From Candidatus Shapirobacteria bacterium CG10_big_fil_rev_8_21_14_0_10_48_15 (lineage in GTDB: Bacteria; Patescibacteriota; Microgenomatia; PFEM01), in contig PFEM01000036.1 in the NCBI GenBank assembly GCA_002793635.1, positions 1 through 31,501 of the forward strand: a stretch of DNA of 31,501 nucleotides. Reading direction: 5' to 3'. The notes under the pieces were generated by a model. It was given only the letters and a program-made list of their open reading frames with translations. It was not told the origin of the DNA and made no database searches. The translations under genes were made by a program, and so were the position numbers. Positions within the stretch are counted from its first letter, which is position 1; each line of letters starts with the position of its first letter. Positions 1 through 7,435 of the stretch are shown here, one piece after another.

Positions 1-2010
1 GTCGGTGGCTTGGGATTGGTGTTCTTGCCCCTAACCTTTCATTTTTTTGGTAACTTTTGGGACAAGGGTTACAGTTTAAGCAAAATTATTGCCTTGCTGG
101 TCATTAGTTATTTCGTCTGGTTGCTGGGCAGTTTAAAAATCCTCCCCTTTACCAGCCAAACGATTTGGTTGATCGTCACCCTGGCGACCGGGTTTAATTT
201 CTGGTTATTTCGCCGCCAAACCAAAACCGTCAAAAAGTTGGTTCACACCCACCAAAGAATTTTTATTTTTGAAGAGGCGCTTTTTTTGGTGGCCCTGCTT
301 TTTTGGGCCTGGATACGCGGCTTCCAACCCAATATTCAGGGCCTGGAAAAATTCATGGACTACGGCTTTGTCAACTCCATTTTACGGGCGCGTTGGTTTC
401 CGCCGGCGGACATGTGGCTGGCCGGCAAAAGTATCAATTATTATTACTTCGGCCACCTAGCAACCGCGGTTTTGACTAAGTTATCCGGTCTTGACTCGGC
501 CATTACCTACAATCTGATGATGGCTCTGTTGTTTGCCTTCACCATGACCGCCAGTTTTACTTTTGGCAGTAACCTTTTTGCCGTCTTGAAAAAAAATGAC
601 AAGAAAACAAAAAAGATTGCTTTTGCCGGTTTGGCGACGGCTTTGTTGGTCAGCCTAGGCGGCAATTTGCACCCGCTTTATTGGTGGCTGACCAACCATA
701 ATTTTTCGGCTTACTGGTACCCGGACGCCACCCGGTTTATTGTTGAAAAGTTCGGGGCCGCGGACAACACGATTCATGAATTCCCGCTTTACAGTTTTGT
801 GGTGGCTGACCTGCACGGCCATCTTCTCAACCTGCCTTTCGTCTTACTCTTTTTAAGCCTGGTATTAAGTTTTTTCTTTACTCGGTCGCCCAGGGCGACT
901 CGATTAACTCGATTAACTTGGTCAACTCGATATCTTGGTATCTCGTTGCTCCTCGCCGTTTTCTTTATGACCAACACCTGGGACTTCCCCATTTACTTTT
1001 TGATTTTTGGCCTCGCTACCCTTTATCTCAATTTCACCCGTTATCGCCGGCCAACTCAAGCTTTGGGCAGCAGCGCCCTAACTGGCTTGATCTGTTTGGG
1101 GTTGGCCCTGCTTTTTTCTCTACCCTACCATCTTCATTTTGAAAACATCACCCAAGGAGTGGCCTTGACAGATTTTCACTCGCCTGTCTGGATGCTGCCG
1201 GTTTTGTGGGGTTGGCCACTCATGTTGACTTTGACTTTTATCGGCTTTTCTTTCTGGAAAAAAAACCAATGGCAAAACACTGATAACGTGGTTCTCATTA
1301 TGGTAGGCGTCAGTTGGCTGTTAATCCTGATCCCCGAGTTTATCTATGTCAAAGACATCTATATCCACTCTCACCAGCGGGCCAATACCATGTTTAAGCT
1401 CACTTACCAAGCCTTCGTGATGTTCGGCCTGACCGCCCCCTACATTATCCTTAGAGTCATTTCAAATCTTAAAAACAAACTTATTAAGGCTTTGCTTATC
1501 ACTGCTTGCCTATCGCTTATCGCCTTTATTGCCATTTATCCCCGCTTTGCCATCCGTTCTTATTACGGTCTCAAAAATTACCAAGGCCTCTACGGCCTCA
1601 CTTATTTACAAACCAGCTACCCAGATGACTACCAGGCGATTTTGTGGTTTAGGGAAAATATTAGTGGTCAGCCGGTCATTGTTGAGGCCGTCGGCGAAAG
1701 CTACACTGACTTTGCCCGCGTCAGCGCCAATACCGGTTTACCGACCATTTTGGGCTGGCGGGTCCACGAGTGGTTGTGGCGCGGCTCCTTCGATGAAGCC
1801 GGTAAACGCACCGATATTGTCCAGCAAATTTACGAAGCCGCCGATCCGCAGCAAACGAAGCAATTGCTACGGCAATACCAAGCAAAATATATTTTTATCG
1901 GCGCTTTGGAAAGACAACAATACGTTAACCTTAATGAAGAAAAGTTCCGTCAGTTAGGCGAAGTGGTTTTTGCTTCCGGAGAAACCAAAATTTACCAGCT
2001 GGTTAATTAG
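1..2010 (+). CDS. DUF2298 (YYY-family) multi-pass membrane protein, 5' end outside window
   Basis: Large integral membrane protein of the DUF2298 family, presumed to be a GT-C-like glycosyltransferase or lipid-linked-sugar enzyme; its reaction is not established. The frame is open from base 1, so the TTG at base 10 is unlikely to be the true start and the gene probably begins upstream. Seen: about a dozen hydrophobic segments, the family hallmark INYYYFGHL near residue 150, a DLHGHLLNLPF motif near residue 270, and a soluble C-terminal domain ending in YIFIGALERQQYV and KIYQLVN, as is usual for the family. A loop near residues 296-312 is encoded by a perfect palindrome (885-899) followed by 9-bp tandem repeats (901-936), which looks like an in-frame insertion. 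The stop overlaps the convergent LCP gene by 8 bases. Confidence 0.85.
   Translation, partial: VGGLGLVFLPLTFHFFGNFWDKGYSLSKIIALLVISYFVWLLGSLKILPFTSQTIWLIVTLATGFNFWLFRRQTKTVKKLVHTHQRIFIFEEALFLVALLFWAWIRGFQPNIQGLEKFMDYGFVNSILRARWFPPADMWLAGKSINYYYFGHLATAVLTKLSGLDSAITYNLMMALLFAFTMTASFTFGSNLFAVLKKNDKKTKKIAFAGLATALLVSLGGNLHPLYWWLTNHNFSAYWYPDATRFIVEKFGAADNTIHEFPLYSFVVADLHGHLLNLPFVLLFLSLVLSFFFTRSPRATRLTRLTWSTRYLGISLLLAVFFMTNTWDFPIYFLIFGLATLYLNFTRYRRPTQALGSSALTGLICLGLALLFSLPYHLHFENITQGVALTDFHSPVWMLPVLWGWPLMLTLTFIGFSFWKKNQWQNTDNVVLIMVGVSWLLILIPEFIYVKDIYIHSHQRANTMFKLTYQAFVMFGLTAPYIILRVISNLKNKLIKALLITACLSLIAFIAIYPRFAIRSYYGLKNYQGLYGLTYLQTSYPDDYQAILWFRENISGQPVIVEAVGESYTDFARVSANTGLPTILGWRVHEWLWRGSFDEAGKRTDIVQQIYEAADPQQTKQLLRQYQAKYIFIGALERQQYVNLNEEKFRQLGEVVFASGETKIYQLVN
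885..936. repeat. Palindrome plus 9-bp tandem array inside DUF2298 gene
   Basis: A perfect palindrome with 7-base arms around one central base (885-899) is directly followed by units CGATTAACT (901-909), CGATTAACT (910-918), TGGTCAACT (919-927) and the degenerate CGATATCTT (928-936). It reads in frame as TRLTRLTWSTRYL in a loop between membrane segments. It belongs to the same sequence family as the arrays at 3262, 4537 and 21761. Confidence 0.8.
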
Positions 2011-3004
2011 TCAGCCGCTTGACCACCATGCGGTGGATTTCCGACCAGTCGGTGCGGGGCATCAACACCCATTGGAAATCATATTGAGTCGAAGCGGGCG
2101 GGTTAACCAAAAGGTCTTCCAAACCAGCCGTTTTAATATTGGCCGTTTTAAACTGGAGCGCCAATTGGGCCAAACCAAAATACGCTGACGGTGGGACATC
2201 AGTCTTAATACTTTGGTTAAAAACTTCATACAGTAATCGTAGTCGCTTCCCGTCGCGCAATGTTTCCCAAGATAGCAGCTTTTTTCGAATTGCCGTGATA
2301 ATTTGTTGCTGGCGACGGGAACGGGCAAAATCCGTACCCTCTTCTCCTTCAGCAAAACGGCTGCGAACGTATTTTAGGGCGCGTTCACCGTCCATTAATT
2401 GCAACCCTTTTTCAAAGTGAAGATGTTCATAGCGGCACTGATAGTTGCTATCACCACTGCATTCATCATTTTCCTTACCCGGAATCGGGTAGCGGTAGTC
2501 GTCAAACGCCCGTTCGACGTCTACCGGCACGCCGCCAAGCGTGTCGATCACTTGACGAAAACCACCGAAATCAAGCAGCACCGCGTAATGAATCGGCTGG
2601 CCCAAAATTTCCCCCACCACCTTTTTTGACTCTGCCAGACCGCTACCAGGCTGATTTTTCTCTGCATAATGATAGACTGTGTTAAGCTTGGCTCTCATCG
2701 CTGCAATCCAGATATCCCGCGGCAAAGAAAGCAACCATGATTCGCCGCTGGATTGATCAAGCGAAAAGAAAATCAGCGTATCCGTCAAATCTTGGCCACT
2801 ATACGCTTCGCCAGGGACCCCCAGAAGTAAAAAGTTGGTCCGGCCAGCCGTACTGGCGACCGATTGCTTGGCCCCCAAAACCAGCCGCTGCAAGCGGCTA
2901 CCAAGCGCATAAAAAAGCGCTGTCAAACCCACAAAAACCAAAACCACAATCAAAATTTGACTAATTTTTGGGACAAATCCCTCTTTAGAGTATCTTGGCA
3001 TCAT
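2003..3004 (-). CDS. LytR-CpsA-Psr (LCP) family protein
   Basis: Membrane-anchored enzyme of the LCP family, which transfers polyprenyl-phosphate-linked glycans onto peptidoglycan or other envelope acceptors on the outer face of the membrane. Seen: an N-terminal transmembrane helix at about residues 13-33, then the LCP domain with DLTDTLIFFSLD, LSLPRDIW, LDFGGFRQVIDTLGGV and the arginine-rich segment YVRSRFAEGEEGTDFARSRR that binds the lipid phosphate in known members. The length of 333 residues is normal. An AGGAG sits 9 bases before the ATG, one of few clear ribosome sites here. A TAAAAT box at 3037-3042 (minus strand) inside the divergent helicase gene may be its -10. Its job fits the lipid-linked glycan genes at 19-26 kb. 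Confidence 0.92.
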   Translation of the reverse strand: MMPRYSKEGFVPKISQILIVVLVFVGLTALFYALGSRLQRLVLGAKQSVASTAGRTNFLLLGVPGEAYSGQDLTDTLIFFSLDQSSGESWLLSLPRDIWIAAMRAKLNTVYHYAEKNQPGSGLAESKKVVGEILGQPIHYAVLLDFGGFRQVIDTLGGVPVDVERAFDDYRYPIPGKENDECSGDSNYQCRYEHLHFEKGLQLMDGERALKYVRSRFAEGEEGTDFARSRRQQQIITAIRKKLLSWETLRDGKRLRLLYEVFNQSIKTDVPPSAYFGLAQLALQFKTANIKTAGLEDLLVNPPASTQYDFQWVLMPRTDWSEIHRMVVKRLTN

Positions 3005-3012
3005 GTTAGAAT
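2984..3012 (+). promoter_or_regulatory. Leaderless promoter of the UvrD-like helicase
   Basis: TTTAGA (2984-2989), 17-base spacer, then TAGAAT (3007-3012) preceded by TG one base upstream (extended -10). Only six bases separate it from the ATG at 3019, so the predicted start of transcription coincides with the start codon. No Shine-Dalgarno sequence is present. Confidence 0.5.
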
Positions 3013-3018
3013 GCTCCT

Positions 3019-4869
3019 ATGCTTGGACGCTCCTCTATTTTAGCTCACCTTAACCCCCCTCAACAAGCGGCGGTCACCTATGGCGAAGGACCGTTGCTGA
3101 TTTTGGCTGGTCCAGGATCAGGCAAAACCCGCGCGCTCACTCACCGGGCTGCTTATTTGATCAAAGAAAAACAAGTGCCTCCCGAAAATATTTTGCTACT
3201 GACTTTCACCAACAAAGCCGCTGACGAAATGAAGATTCGTTTGCAAAAATTGCTCGTCCCCTCGGTCAACTCGGTCAACTCGGTCAACTCCGCCTCCCTC
3301 CCGTTTGCCGGGACTTTCCATTCTTTTTGCGCTCGGGTCTTGCGACGCTACGGCCAAGCGATCGGGATTCCCCCCGGCTTTACCATCTACGACACCAGCG
3401 ACCAAAAGGAAGCGATCAAGCAGACCTTAAGGAAGCTTAATTTCTCGGAAAAGAAGTTGGCGCCGACGGCGGTTCTCAAAACGATTTCTCAAGCCAAAAA
3501 CGAAATGATTACCGCTACCGAATATCCTCAATATGCCCGTGGCCCTTGGCAACGGGACGTCGCCGAGATTTATCTGGCCTACGAAAAAATGCTCCGGCAA
3601 TATCAAGCCTTAGATTTCGATGATTTACTGCTAAAAACCGTTCAACTTTTTCGCAGCCACCCGGAAGTTTTAGCCAACTATCAAAACCAGTTCCAATATA
3701 TTCTGATTGATGAATATCAGGATACCAATCAGGCTCAATATCTGTTGACTCGCCAACTGGTCGGCAAGTGGCGCAATTTGTGCGCGGTCGGTGACGCCTC
3801 GCAAGCCATTTATGGCTTTCGTGGGGCCAACTACCGCAATCTTTTAACCCTGCAGCAAGATTTTGTTGATCTTAAGACCATCAACTTGGAGCAAAACTAC
3901 CGCTCTACCCAAACGATTTTGAGCGCCGCCAACGCGATGATCAAAAAAAATGCCAGTCATCCGGTGTTAAACCTGTGGACGCAAAATGGCGCCGGCGACC
4001 CGGTCGCCTTATACGAAGCTCGTTCTGAAATCGATGAAGCCGACTTTATTGTCAATACGGTCGCGACCCAAACTTTGCGCCAGCCGTCGTTTTCCCCGGC
4101 TGATTTTGCCATCCTCTACCGTACCAACGCCCAGTCAAGGACCCTGGAAGAAGCCTTTCTGCACGCCGGGTTGCCTTACCGGCTGGTCGGCGGCACCCGC
4201 TTTTATGACCGCAAAGAGATCAAAGATTGCCTGGCTTATTTAAAATACTGGACTAATCCGCAAGACAAGGTTGCTTTCAAAAGAATTGAACAAATCGGTA
4301 AGCGCCGGGCAGAAAAATTTCTTAAATTTAAGGAAAAACAAGCTCCATCCCTATCAACGCTCAAATTATTGGACAAAATTTTGCAAACAACCGCTTATTT
4401 GGAGCTGTTTGATTCCCAAAGCGAAACCGATCTGGCCAAGCTGGAAAACATCAAAGAGTTGCGCTCGGTTGCCACCCAGCACCCTGACTTAACCAATTTT
4501 TTGGAAAACGTCGCTTTGGTGGAACAAGAAAACGGAGTTGACCAAGTTAATCAAGCTGACCAAGTTAATCAAGGGGTAACGCTGATGACCGCTCATGCCG
4601 CCAAAGGGACCGAATTTCCGATCGTGTTTGTGGTTGGCTTGGAAGAGGGTCTTTTCCCTCATTCCCGCAGTTTGCTGGAAAAAGACAAAATTGAAGAAGA
4701 AAGACGACTGTTTTATGTGGCCATGACGCGGGCCAAAAGCCGACTGTTTCTTTCGTACGCCCGCCGCCGGCTTTACTTTGGCCAACGTACCAGCAACCCT
4801 CTCTCCCGCTTTGTCAACGACATTCCCACTGACTTGCTCGAGTTTATCAACGAAAGTTTGCTAGAATAA
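3019..4869 (+). CDS. UvrD/PcrA-type superfamily 1A DNA helicase
   Basis: ATP-dependent 3'-5' DNA helicase used in repair and in clearing recombination or replication intermediates. Motifs in order: Q motif NPPQQAAV, Walker A GPGSGKT (31-37), motif Ia TFTNKAADEM, motif Ib GTFHSFC, Walker B IDEYQDTN (D231, E232), motif III GDASQAIYGFRGA, motif IV NYRSTQTIL, motif V TAHAAKGTEF and motif VI EERRLFYVAMTRAK. At 616 residues it is about 100 shorter than PcrA/UvrD, mostly because the C-terminal tail is missing. Two loops are made of 9-bp repeats: VNSVNSVNS (residues 82-90, between motifs Ia and Ib) and VDQVNQADQVNQ (507-518, just before motif V). FemAB genes follow after 4 bases. A start at ATG 3019 fits the -10 box six bases upstream. 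Confidence 0.93.
   Translation: MLGRSSILAHLNPPQQAAVTYGEGPLLILAGPGSGKTRALTHRAAYLIKEKQVPPENILLLTFTNKAADEMKIRLQKLLVPSVNSVNSVNSASLPFAGTFHSFCARVLRRYGQAIGIPPGFTIYDTSDQKEAIKQTLRKLNFSEKKLAPTAVLKTISQAKNEMITATEYPQYARGPWQRDVAEIYLAYEKMLRQYQALDFDDLLLKTVQLFRSHPEVLANYQNQFQYILIDEYQDTNQAQYLLTRQLVGKWRNLCAVGDASQAIYGFRGANYRNLLTLQQDFVDLKTINLEQNYRSTQTILSAANAMIKKNASHPVLNLWTQNGAGDPVALYEARSEIDEADFIVNTVATQTLRQPSFSPADFAILYRTNAQSRTLEEAFLHAGLPYRLVGGTRFYDRKEIKDCLAYLKYWTNPQDKVAFKRIEQIGKRRAEKFLKFKEKQAPSLSTLKLLDKILQTTAYLELFDSQSETDLAKLENIKELRSVATQHPDLTNFLENVALVEQENGVDQVNQADQVNQGVTLMTAHAAKGTEFPIVFVVGLEEGLFPHSRSLLEKDKIEEERRLFYVAMTRAKSRLFLSYARRRLYFGQRTSNPLSRFVNDIPTDLLEFINESLLE
3037..3042 (-). promoter_or_regulatory. Candidate -10 box of the LCP gene
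   Basis: TAAAAT on the minus strand, placing the start of transcription near 3030 and giving a leader of about 26 bases that holds the AGGAG site. No convincing -35 was seen. Confidence 0.3.
3262..3288. repeat. 9-bp tandem array (3 perfect copies) in helicase gene
   Basis: TCGGTCAAC repeated three times without mismatch, translated as SVN SVN SVN. It lies in the loop between helicase motifs Ia and Ib, where length variation should be tolerated. Confidence 0.9.
4537..4572. repeat. 9-bp tandem array (4 copies, inverted orientation) in helicase gene
   Basis: Units GTTGACCAA, GTTAATCAA, GCTGACCAA, GTTAATCAA. The first is the reverse complement of TTGGTCAAC, so this array runs opposite to the one at 3262. 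It is translated as VDQVNQADQVNQ directly before motif V. Confidence 0.85.
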
Positions 4870-4873
4870 GAGG

Positions 4874-5809
4874 GTGGCTCAACATCCTTTACAGTCTCAA
4901 GAGTGGGCTGAATTTCGGACCAAAACCGGTGTCAAAGTCGTGCGGCTAAAAAATTTTCAGGTTTTTTTTCACTCCATGCCTAAACTGCCTTATACGGTCG
5001 GCTATTTACCCAAATCAGCCTTGCCCACCCAAAAGGAGTTTGACGAGCTTCTCAAGATTGGCCAGCAGCAAAAGGCAATTTTTATTAAAGTCGAGCCTAA
5101 CTTAAATTTTCCGGCCGGGCGGGTAAACCAACAAGTTAGACAATTTTTACTGCAGTCTTGCCGACCGGGCGAAGACCACTTTCACCGTTACACTTTCCAG
5201 CTGGATTTGACCAAACCTGAAGAGGCCCTGTTAGCGGCTATGAAACCCAAAACCCGTTACAATATTCGCTTAGCCGAGCGCCGTGGCGTCAAGGTCATCC
5301 CCGATAAATCAGCCCAAGCGTTTGCCACTTATTTGCAGTTAATGTGGGCCACGACACAGCGCCAGGGTTTTTACAGCCACACCCGACAGTACCACCGCTT
5401 GCTTTGGGAGACTTTTAAAGACACGGATATTTATCAGCTTTTTTTGGCCAAATACAAAAATAAGGTCTTGGCCGCCTACGTTTTTTTCGTCTACGACCAA
5501 GTGCTTTATTATCCTTACGGCGCCTCCAGCCGTGAACACCGCGAAGTGATGGCGCCGCACGCGCTTTTTTGGGAAGCAATCAAGTTTGGCAAACAAAAAA
5601 ATTGCCGGCTTTTTGACATGTGGGGCAGCCTCGGCCCGGAGGCTGACCCCCAGGACCCCTGGTTTGGGTTTCACCGCTTCAAAGCCGGCTTCGGCGGCCA
5701 GCTGCGGGAATCCATCGGCGCTTATGATCTGGTGATCAACCCTTGGCTTTATCGGGTTTACCAAATCGCCAACAAATTGCGCTGGGTGATTTTGAAATTG
5801 AAAAAGTGA
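4874..5809 (+). CDS. FemAB-family aminoacyl/peptidyl transferase (first of two)
   Basis: Member of the FemABX/GNAT-fold family, which in characterised cases adds amino acids from aminoacyl-tRNA to the peptidoglycan stem peptide on lipid II at the cytoplasmic face. Seen: N-terminal QSQEWAEFRTKTG, MKPKTRYNIRLAERRGVKV near residue 120, a YYPYGASSREHREVMAPH segment near 215, WEAIKFGKQKNCRLFDMWG, and the terminal FHRFKAGFGG typical of the family. The 311-residue length is normal. It starts with GTG, 4 bases after the helicase stop, with no separate promoter, which suggests coupled translation. It overlaps the next FemAB gene by GTGA. Confidence 0.85.
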   Translation: MAQHPLQSQEWAEFRTKTGVKVVRLKNFQVFFHSMPKLPYTVGYLPKSALPTQKEFDELLKIGQQQKAIFIKVEPNLNFPAGRVNQQVRQFLLQSCRPGEDHFHRYTFQLDLTKPEEALLAAMKPKTRYNIRLAERRGVKVIPDKSAQAFATYLQLMWATTQRQGFYSHTRQYHRLLWETFKDTDIYQLFLAKYKNKVLAAYVFFVYDQVLYYPYGASSREHREVMAPHALFWEAIKFGKQKNCRLFDMWGSLGPEADPQDPWFGFHRFKAGFGGQLRESIGAYDLVINPWLYRVYQIANKLRWVILKLKK

Positions 5810-6729
5810 CTGATCTTCGCCAAACATCCCAATATGCCCACTATCTTCGGTTGCAAGGCTGGCAAGTAAACAAAATCAATGGCGCTTATATTTTTATTCG
5901 CAAACTATTTGGCATTTCTATTGTTAAAATCCAGCGCGCCCCAATCACCCCTGAGGCGTGCGCAGCATTCCCGAGGGGTGTTGGGATAATCTACCTCGAG
6001 CCCCTAAACAAAAAACAAATTCCTCCCGGCTTTAAACTCAAAAAGACAACATTCTTACCCAGCAAAACTTTGGAAATTAATTTAAAGCAATCAGAAGAAA
6101 AAATTTTGCAACAAATGAAAAAAGACGCCCGCTATGCCATCCGCCAAGCACAAACGTCTGGCATCTCGGTATATCACAATATCGGGATATCGGGATATCG
6201 TCGCGCTTGGCGCCAGTCTACCCCCTGGCGACGCTGGGTACCCAGTCTCAAAAGCCTGCAAAATCTTCATGCTACCTTTGGCAAAAATGCCTGGTTTTTA
6301 GCGGCCGTGGTTCATCACCAAATTATCGCGGGAACAGTCATTCTCATCGCCGCTCGCCGGGCCTACTATTATTATGCTTTTACCGGTCGCCTGGGACGAC
6401 AGCTTTTGGCCCAGTATTTGCTGGTTTGGGAGGCAATCAAGCAAGCCAAAAAAATTGGTTGCCAAGAACTTGATTTTGAAGGGCTTTATGACCAACGCTT
6501 TCCGGACCAGTCTTGGCGCGGTTTTAGCCATTTTAAGCAGTCCTTCGGTGGCCGGGAAATCGAATATCCCGGGTGTTTTGGAAAATTAGTGCGTTCGGAG
6601 CAAACTTTTGATAAATTTTTTCGCCTCACTGCTTTCTTCAAAAACACGGCTTTTTTCTTCAGGCGTTACACTGGCAACCAAATCCTTACCTGCAAAAAAT
6701 TGATCATGGGCTTTTTGATAAAAATCTGA
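5806..6729 (+). CDS. FemAB-family aminoacyl/peptidyl transferase (second of two)
   Basis: Paralogue of the preceding gene, with the same family role. I chose GTG 5806 (GTGA overlap with the upstream stop) because the protein then begins MTDLRQTSQYAHYLRLQGW, matching the family N-terminus; a start at 5743 would overlap far more. Seen: QMKKDARYAIRQAQTSGISV near 105, WEAIKQAKKIGCQELDFEG and FSHFKQSFGG. Compared with its neighbour it has about 10 extra residues (ITPEACAAFP) at positions 46-60, exactly where a stem-loop sequence lies (5941-5984). A period-8 repeat (about 6180-6199) lies within another loop. The last 48 codons overlap an opposing small gene at 6586-6816, so the C-terminal tail is uncertain. 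Confidence 0.8.
   Translation: MTDLRQTSQYAHYLRLQGWQVNKINGAYIFIRKLFGISIVKIQRAPITPEACAAFPRGVGIIYLEPLNKKQIPPGFKLKKTTFLPSKTLEINLKQSEEKILQQMKKDARYAIRQAQTSGISVYHNIGISGYRRAWRQSTPWRRWVPSLKSLQNLHATFGKNAWFLAAVVHHQIIAGTVILIAARRAYYYYAFTGRLGRQLLAQYLLVWEAIKQAKKIGCQELDFEGLYDQRFPDQSWRGFSHFKQSFGGREIEYPGCFGKLVRSEQTFDKFFRLTAFFKNTAFFFRRYTGNQILTCKKLIMGFLIKI
5941..5984. repeat. Imperfect palindrome inside FemAB coding sequence
   Basis: Arm CCAATCACCCCT (5941-5952) pairs with AGGGGTGTTGG (5974-5984), giving 11 pairs and one bulged T with a 21-base loop containing TGCGCA. It encodes residues 46-60, absent from the neighbouring FemAB paralogue. Confidence 0.6.
6180..6199. repeat. Period-8 tandem repeat in FemAB gene
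   Basis: TATCGGGA is repeated, followed by a partial third copy (TATC), read as NIGISGYR. Its period is not a multiple of three, unlike the 9-bp arrays. The related string CGATATC closes the array at 901-936. Two further small palindromes follow, 6211-6230 (CGCCAG/CTGGCG) and 6234-6245 (CTGGGTACCCAG). Confidence 0.6.
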
Positions 6730-6816
6730 TTGACGCCAACGGATAAGCAGTTCTTTGGGGTTGTCGATCCTTAACTTATCCGACTCTTGGGGAGCATTTT
6801 CTTCCGATGCAGACAT
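6586..6816 (-). CDS. Small hydrophilic protein of unknown function, opposing FemAB
   Basis: 76 residues, charged, starting MSASEENAPQESDKL, with no membrane segment, no cysteine and no recognisable domain. The reading frame looks genuine because amino-acid use is balanced and the ATG at 6816 lies 5 bases after a consensus TATAAT (6822-6827) with TTGCAA 18 bases further upstream. That is the leaderless arrangement seen at other genes here. The last 144 bases overlap the FemAB 3' end on the other strand. If both are translated this is an unusually long convergent overlap. It could be a small regulatory or structural protein; no function is proposed. Confidence 0.5.
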   Translation of the reverse strand: MSASEENAPQESDKLRIDNPKELLIRWRQSDFYQKAHDQFFAGKDLVASVTPEEKSRVFEESSEAKKFIKSLLRTH

Positions 6817-6821
6817 AAGGC

Positions 6822-6851
6822 ATTATATCAAAAAACAATTTTCGCTTGCAA
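6822..6851 (-). promoter_or_regulatory. Leaderless promoter of the 76-residue gene
   Basis: Minus strand TTGCAA (6846-6851), 18-base spacer, TATAAT (6822-6827), then 5 bases to ATG at 6816. It lies just past the terminator of the upstream lipoprotein gene. Confidence 0.55.
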
Positions 6852-6870
6852 TCTTGCTTTTTTTACCAAG

Positions 6871-6932
6871 AAAAAAGGCAAGACACAAAGCCCAACATCA
6901 GCCATCGCTGATATCAAGACCGGTCTTGCCTT
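6871..6932 (-). terminator. Branched intrinsic terminator of the lipoprotein gene
   Basis: AAGGCAAGAC (6875-6884) pairs perfectly with GTCTTGCCTT (6923-6932), followed on the minus strand by a run of six T (plus-strand A run 6871-6876). The 38-base loop contains a second perfect hairpin, ATCAGC/GCTGAT (6897-6912). AAGACCGGTCTT (6916-6927) is self-complementary and could compete with the main stem. The structure is larger than a minimal terminator. Confidence 0.75.
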
Positions 6933-6953
6933 AGTGGCGCTCCGAACAACGGG

Positions 6954-7364
6954 TTAAAGGGGAGTCACCGTGGTTGCTGGAGCCGCTGTTGGCGACGGTG
7001 GAAGCGACTGGTTAGGCAATTGCCACCAAGCCAAATGAACCGTAACATCACCGTTAGCCGCCTTTATTACTTCTCCCTCTGCTCGGGCGTTGCTCCTAGC
7101 AAAACCCCTGTTTTTGATCAGCGTAATCTCGGTAGTGAAGGTCACTACAAAGTTCCCGCGATCAAGCAGAAAAGAGTGGGTCACCCCGTCCTGGGTAACC
7201 ACGGCTAATTCCGCACCCAAAGGGATCTCGCCCTCCTGAACCACCTGCAAAAGGAAAAGCCTGGGACACGCCTTCTCAACGATTCGCGTTACCTCGACGA
7301 CTTTTGGCTGGCAACCAGCCAACCAAACGGCGAGCAGCGCCACTGCGAACAACCAACGCTTCAC
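6954..7364 (-). CDS. Putative lipoprotein with VEVTR motif
   Basis: 136 residues with an N-terminal signal ending in the lipobox LAGC (acylated Cys18), so probably exported and lipid-anchored. Directly after the cysteine comes VVEVTRIVEK, a motif shared with the protein at 14892-15866. The middle is a small domain of mainly short beta-like segments, and the C-terminus is Pro/Thr-rich (PPSPTAAPATTVTPL). The start is GTG 7364, chosen because a strong GGAGGAG lies 6 bases upstream and the signal peptide begins MKRWLFAVALL. It has its own promoter and terminator, higher GC than its neighbours and a ribosome site rare in this window, which suggest transfer. VEVTR and Pro/Thr tails are common in Chloroflexi surface proteins (general knowledge). 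Function unknown. Confidence 0.75.
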   Translation of the reverse strand: MKRWLFAVALLAVWLAGCQPKVVEVTRIVEKACPRLFLLQVVQEGEIPLGAELAVVTQDGVTHSFLLDRGNFVVTFTTEITLIKNRGFARSNARAEGEVIKAANGDVTVHLAWWQLPNQSLPPSPTAAPATTVTPL

Positions 7365-7405
7365 TGCAGTCTCCTCCCCGTCAAATTAACGAGCCACTAA
7401 ACCCT

Positions 7406-7433
7406 ATAATATCAAAACTGCTCCAGAAGTCAA
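7406..7433 (-). promoter_or_regulatory. Promoter of the lipoprotein gene
   Basis: Minus strand TTGACT (7428-7433), 16-base spacer, TATTAT (7406-7411). The leader of about 35 bases ends in the GGAGGAG ribosome site. The -35 begins only 3 bases past the upstream helicase-nuclease stop. Confidence 0.5.
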
Positions 7434-7435
7434 CT

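Noticed and set aside
5743..5805. Earlier start for the second FemAB gene
   Set aside because: It would overlap the first FemAB gene by 67 bases and add residues that do not fit the family N-terminus. GTG 5806 gives a 4-base overlap and the expected start.
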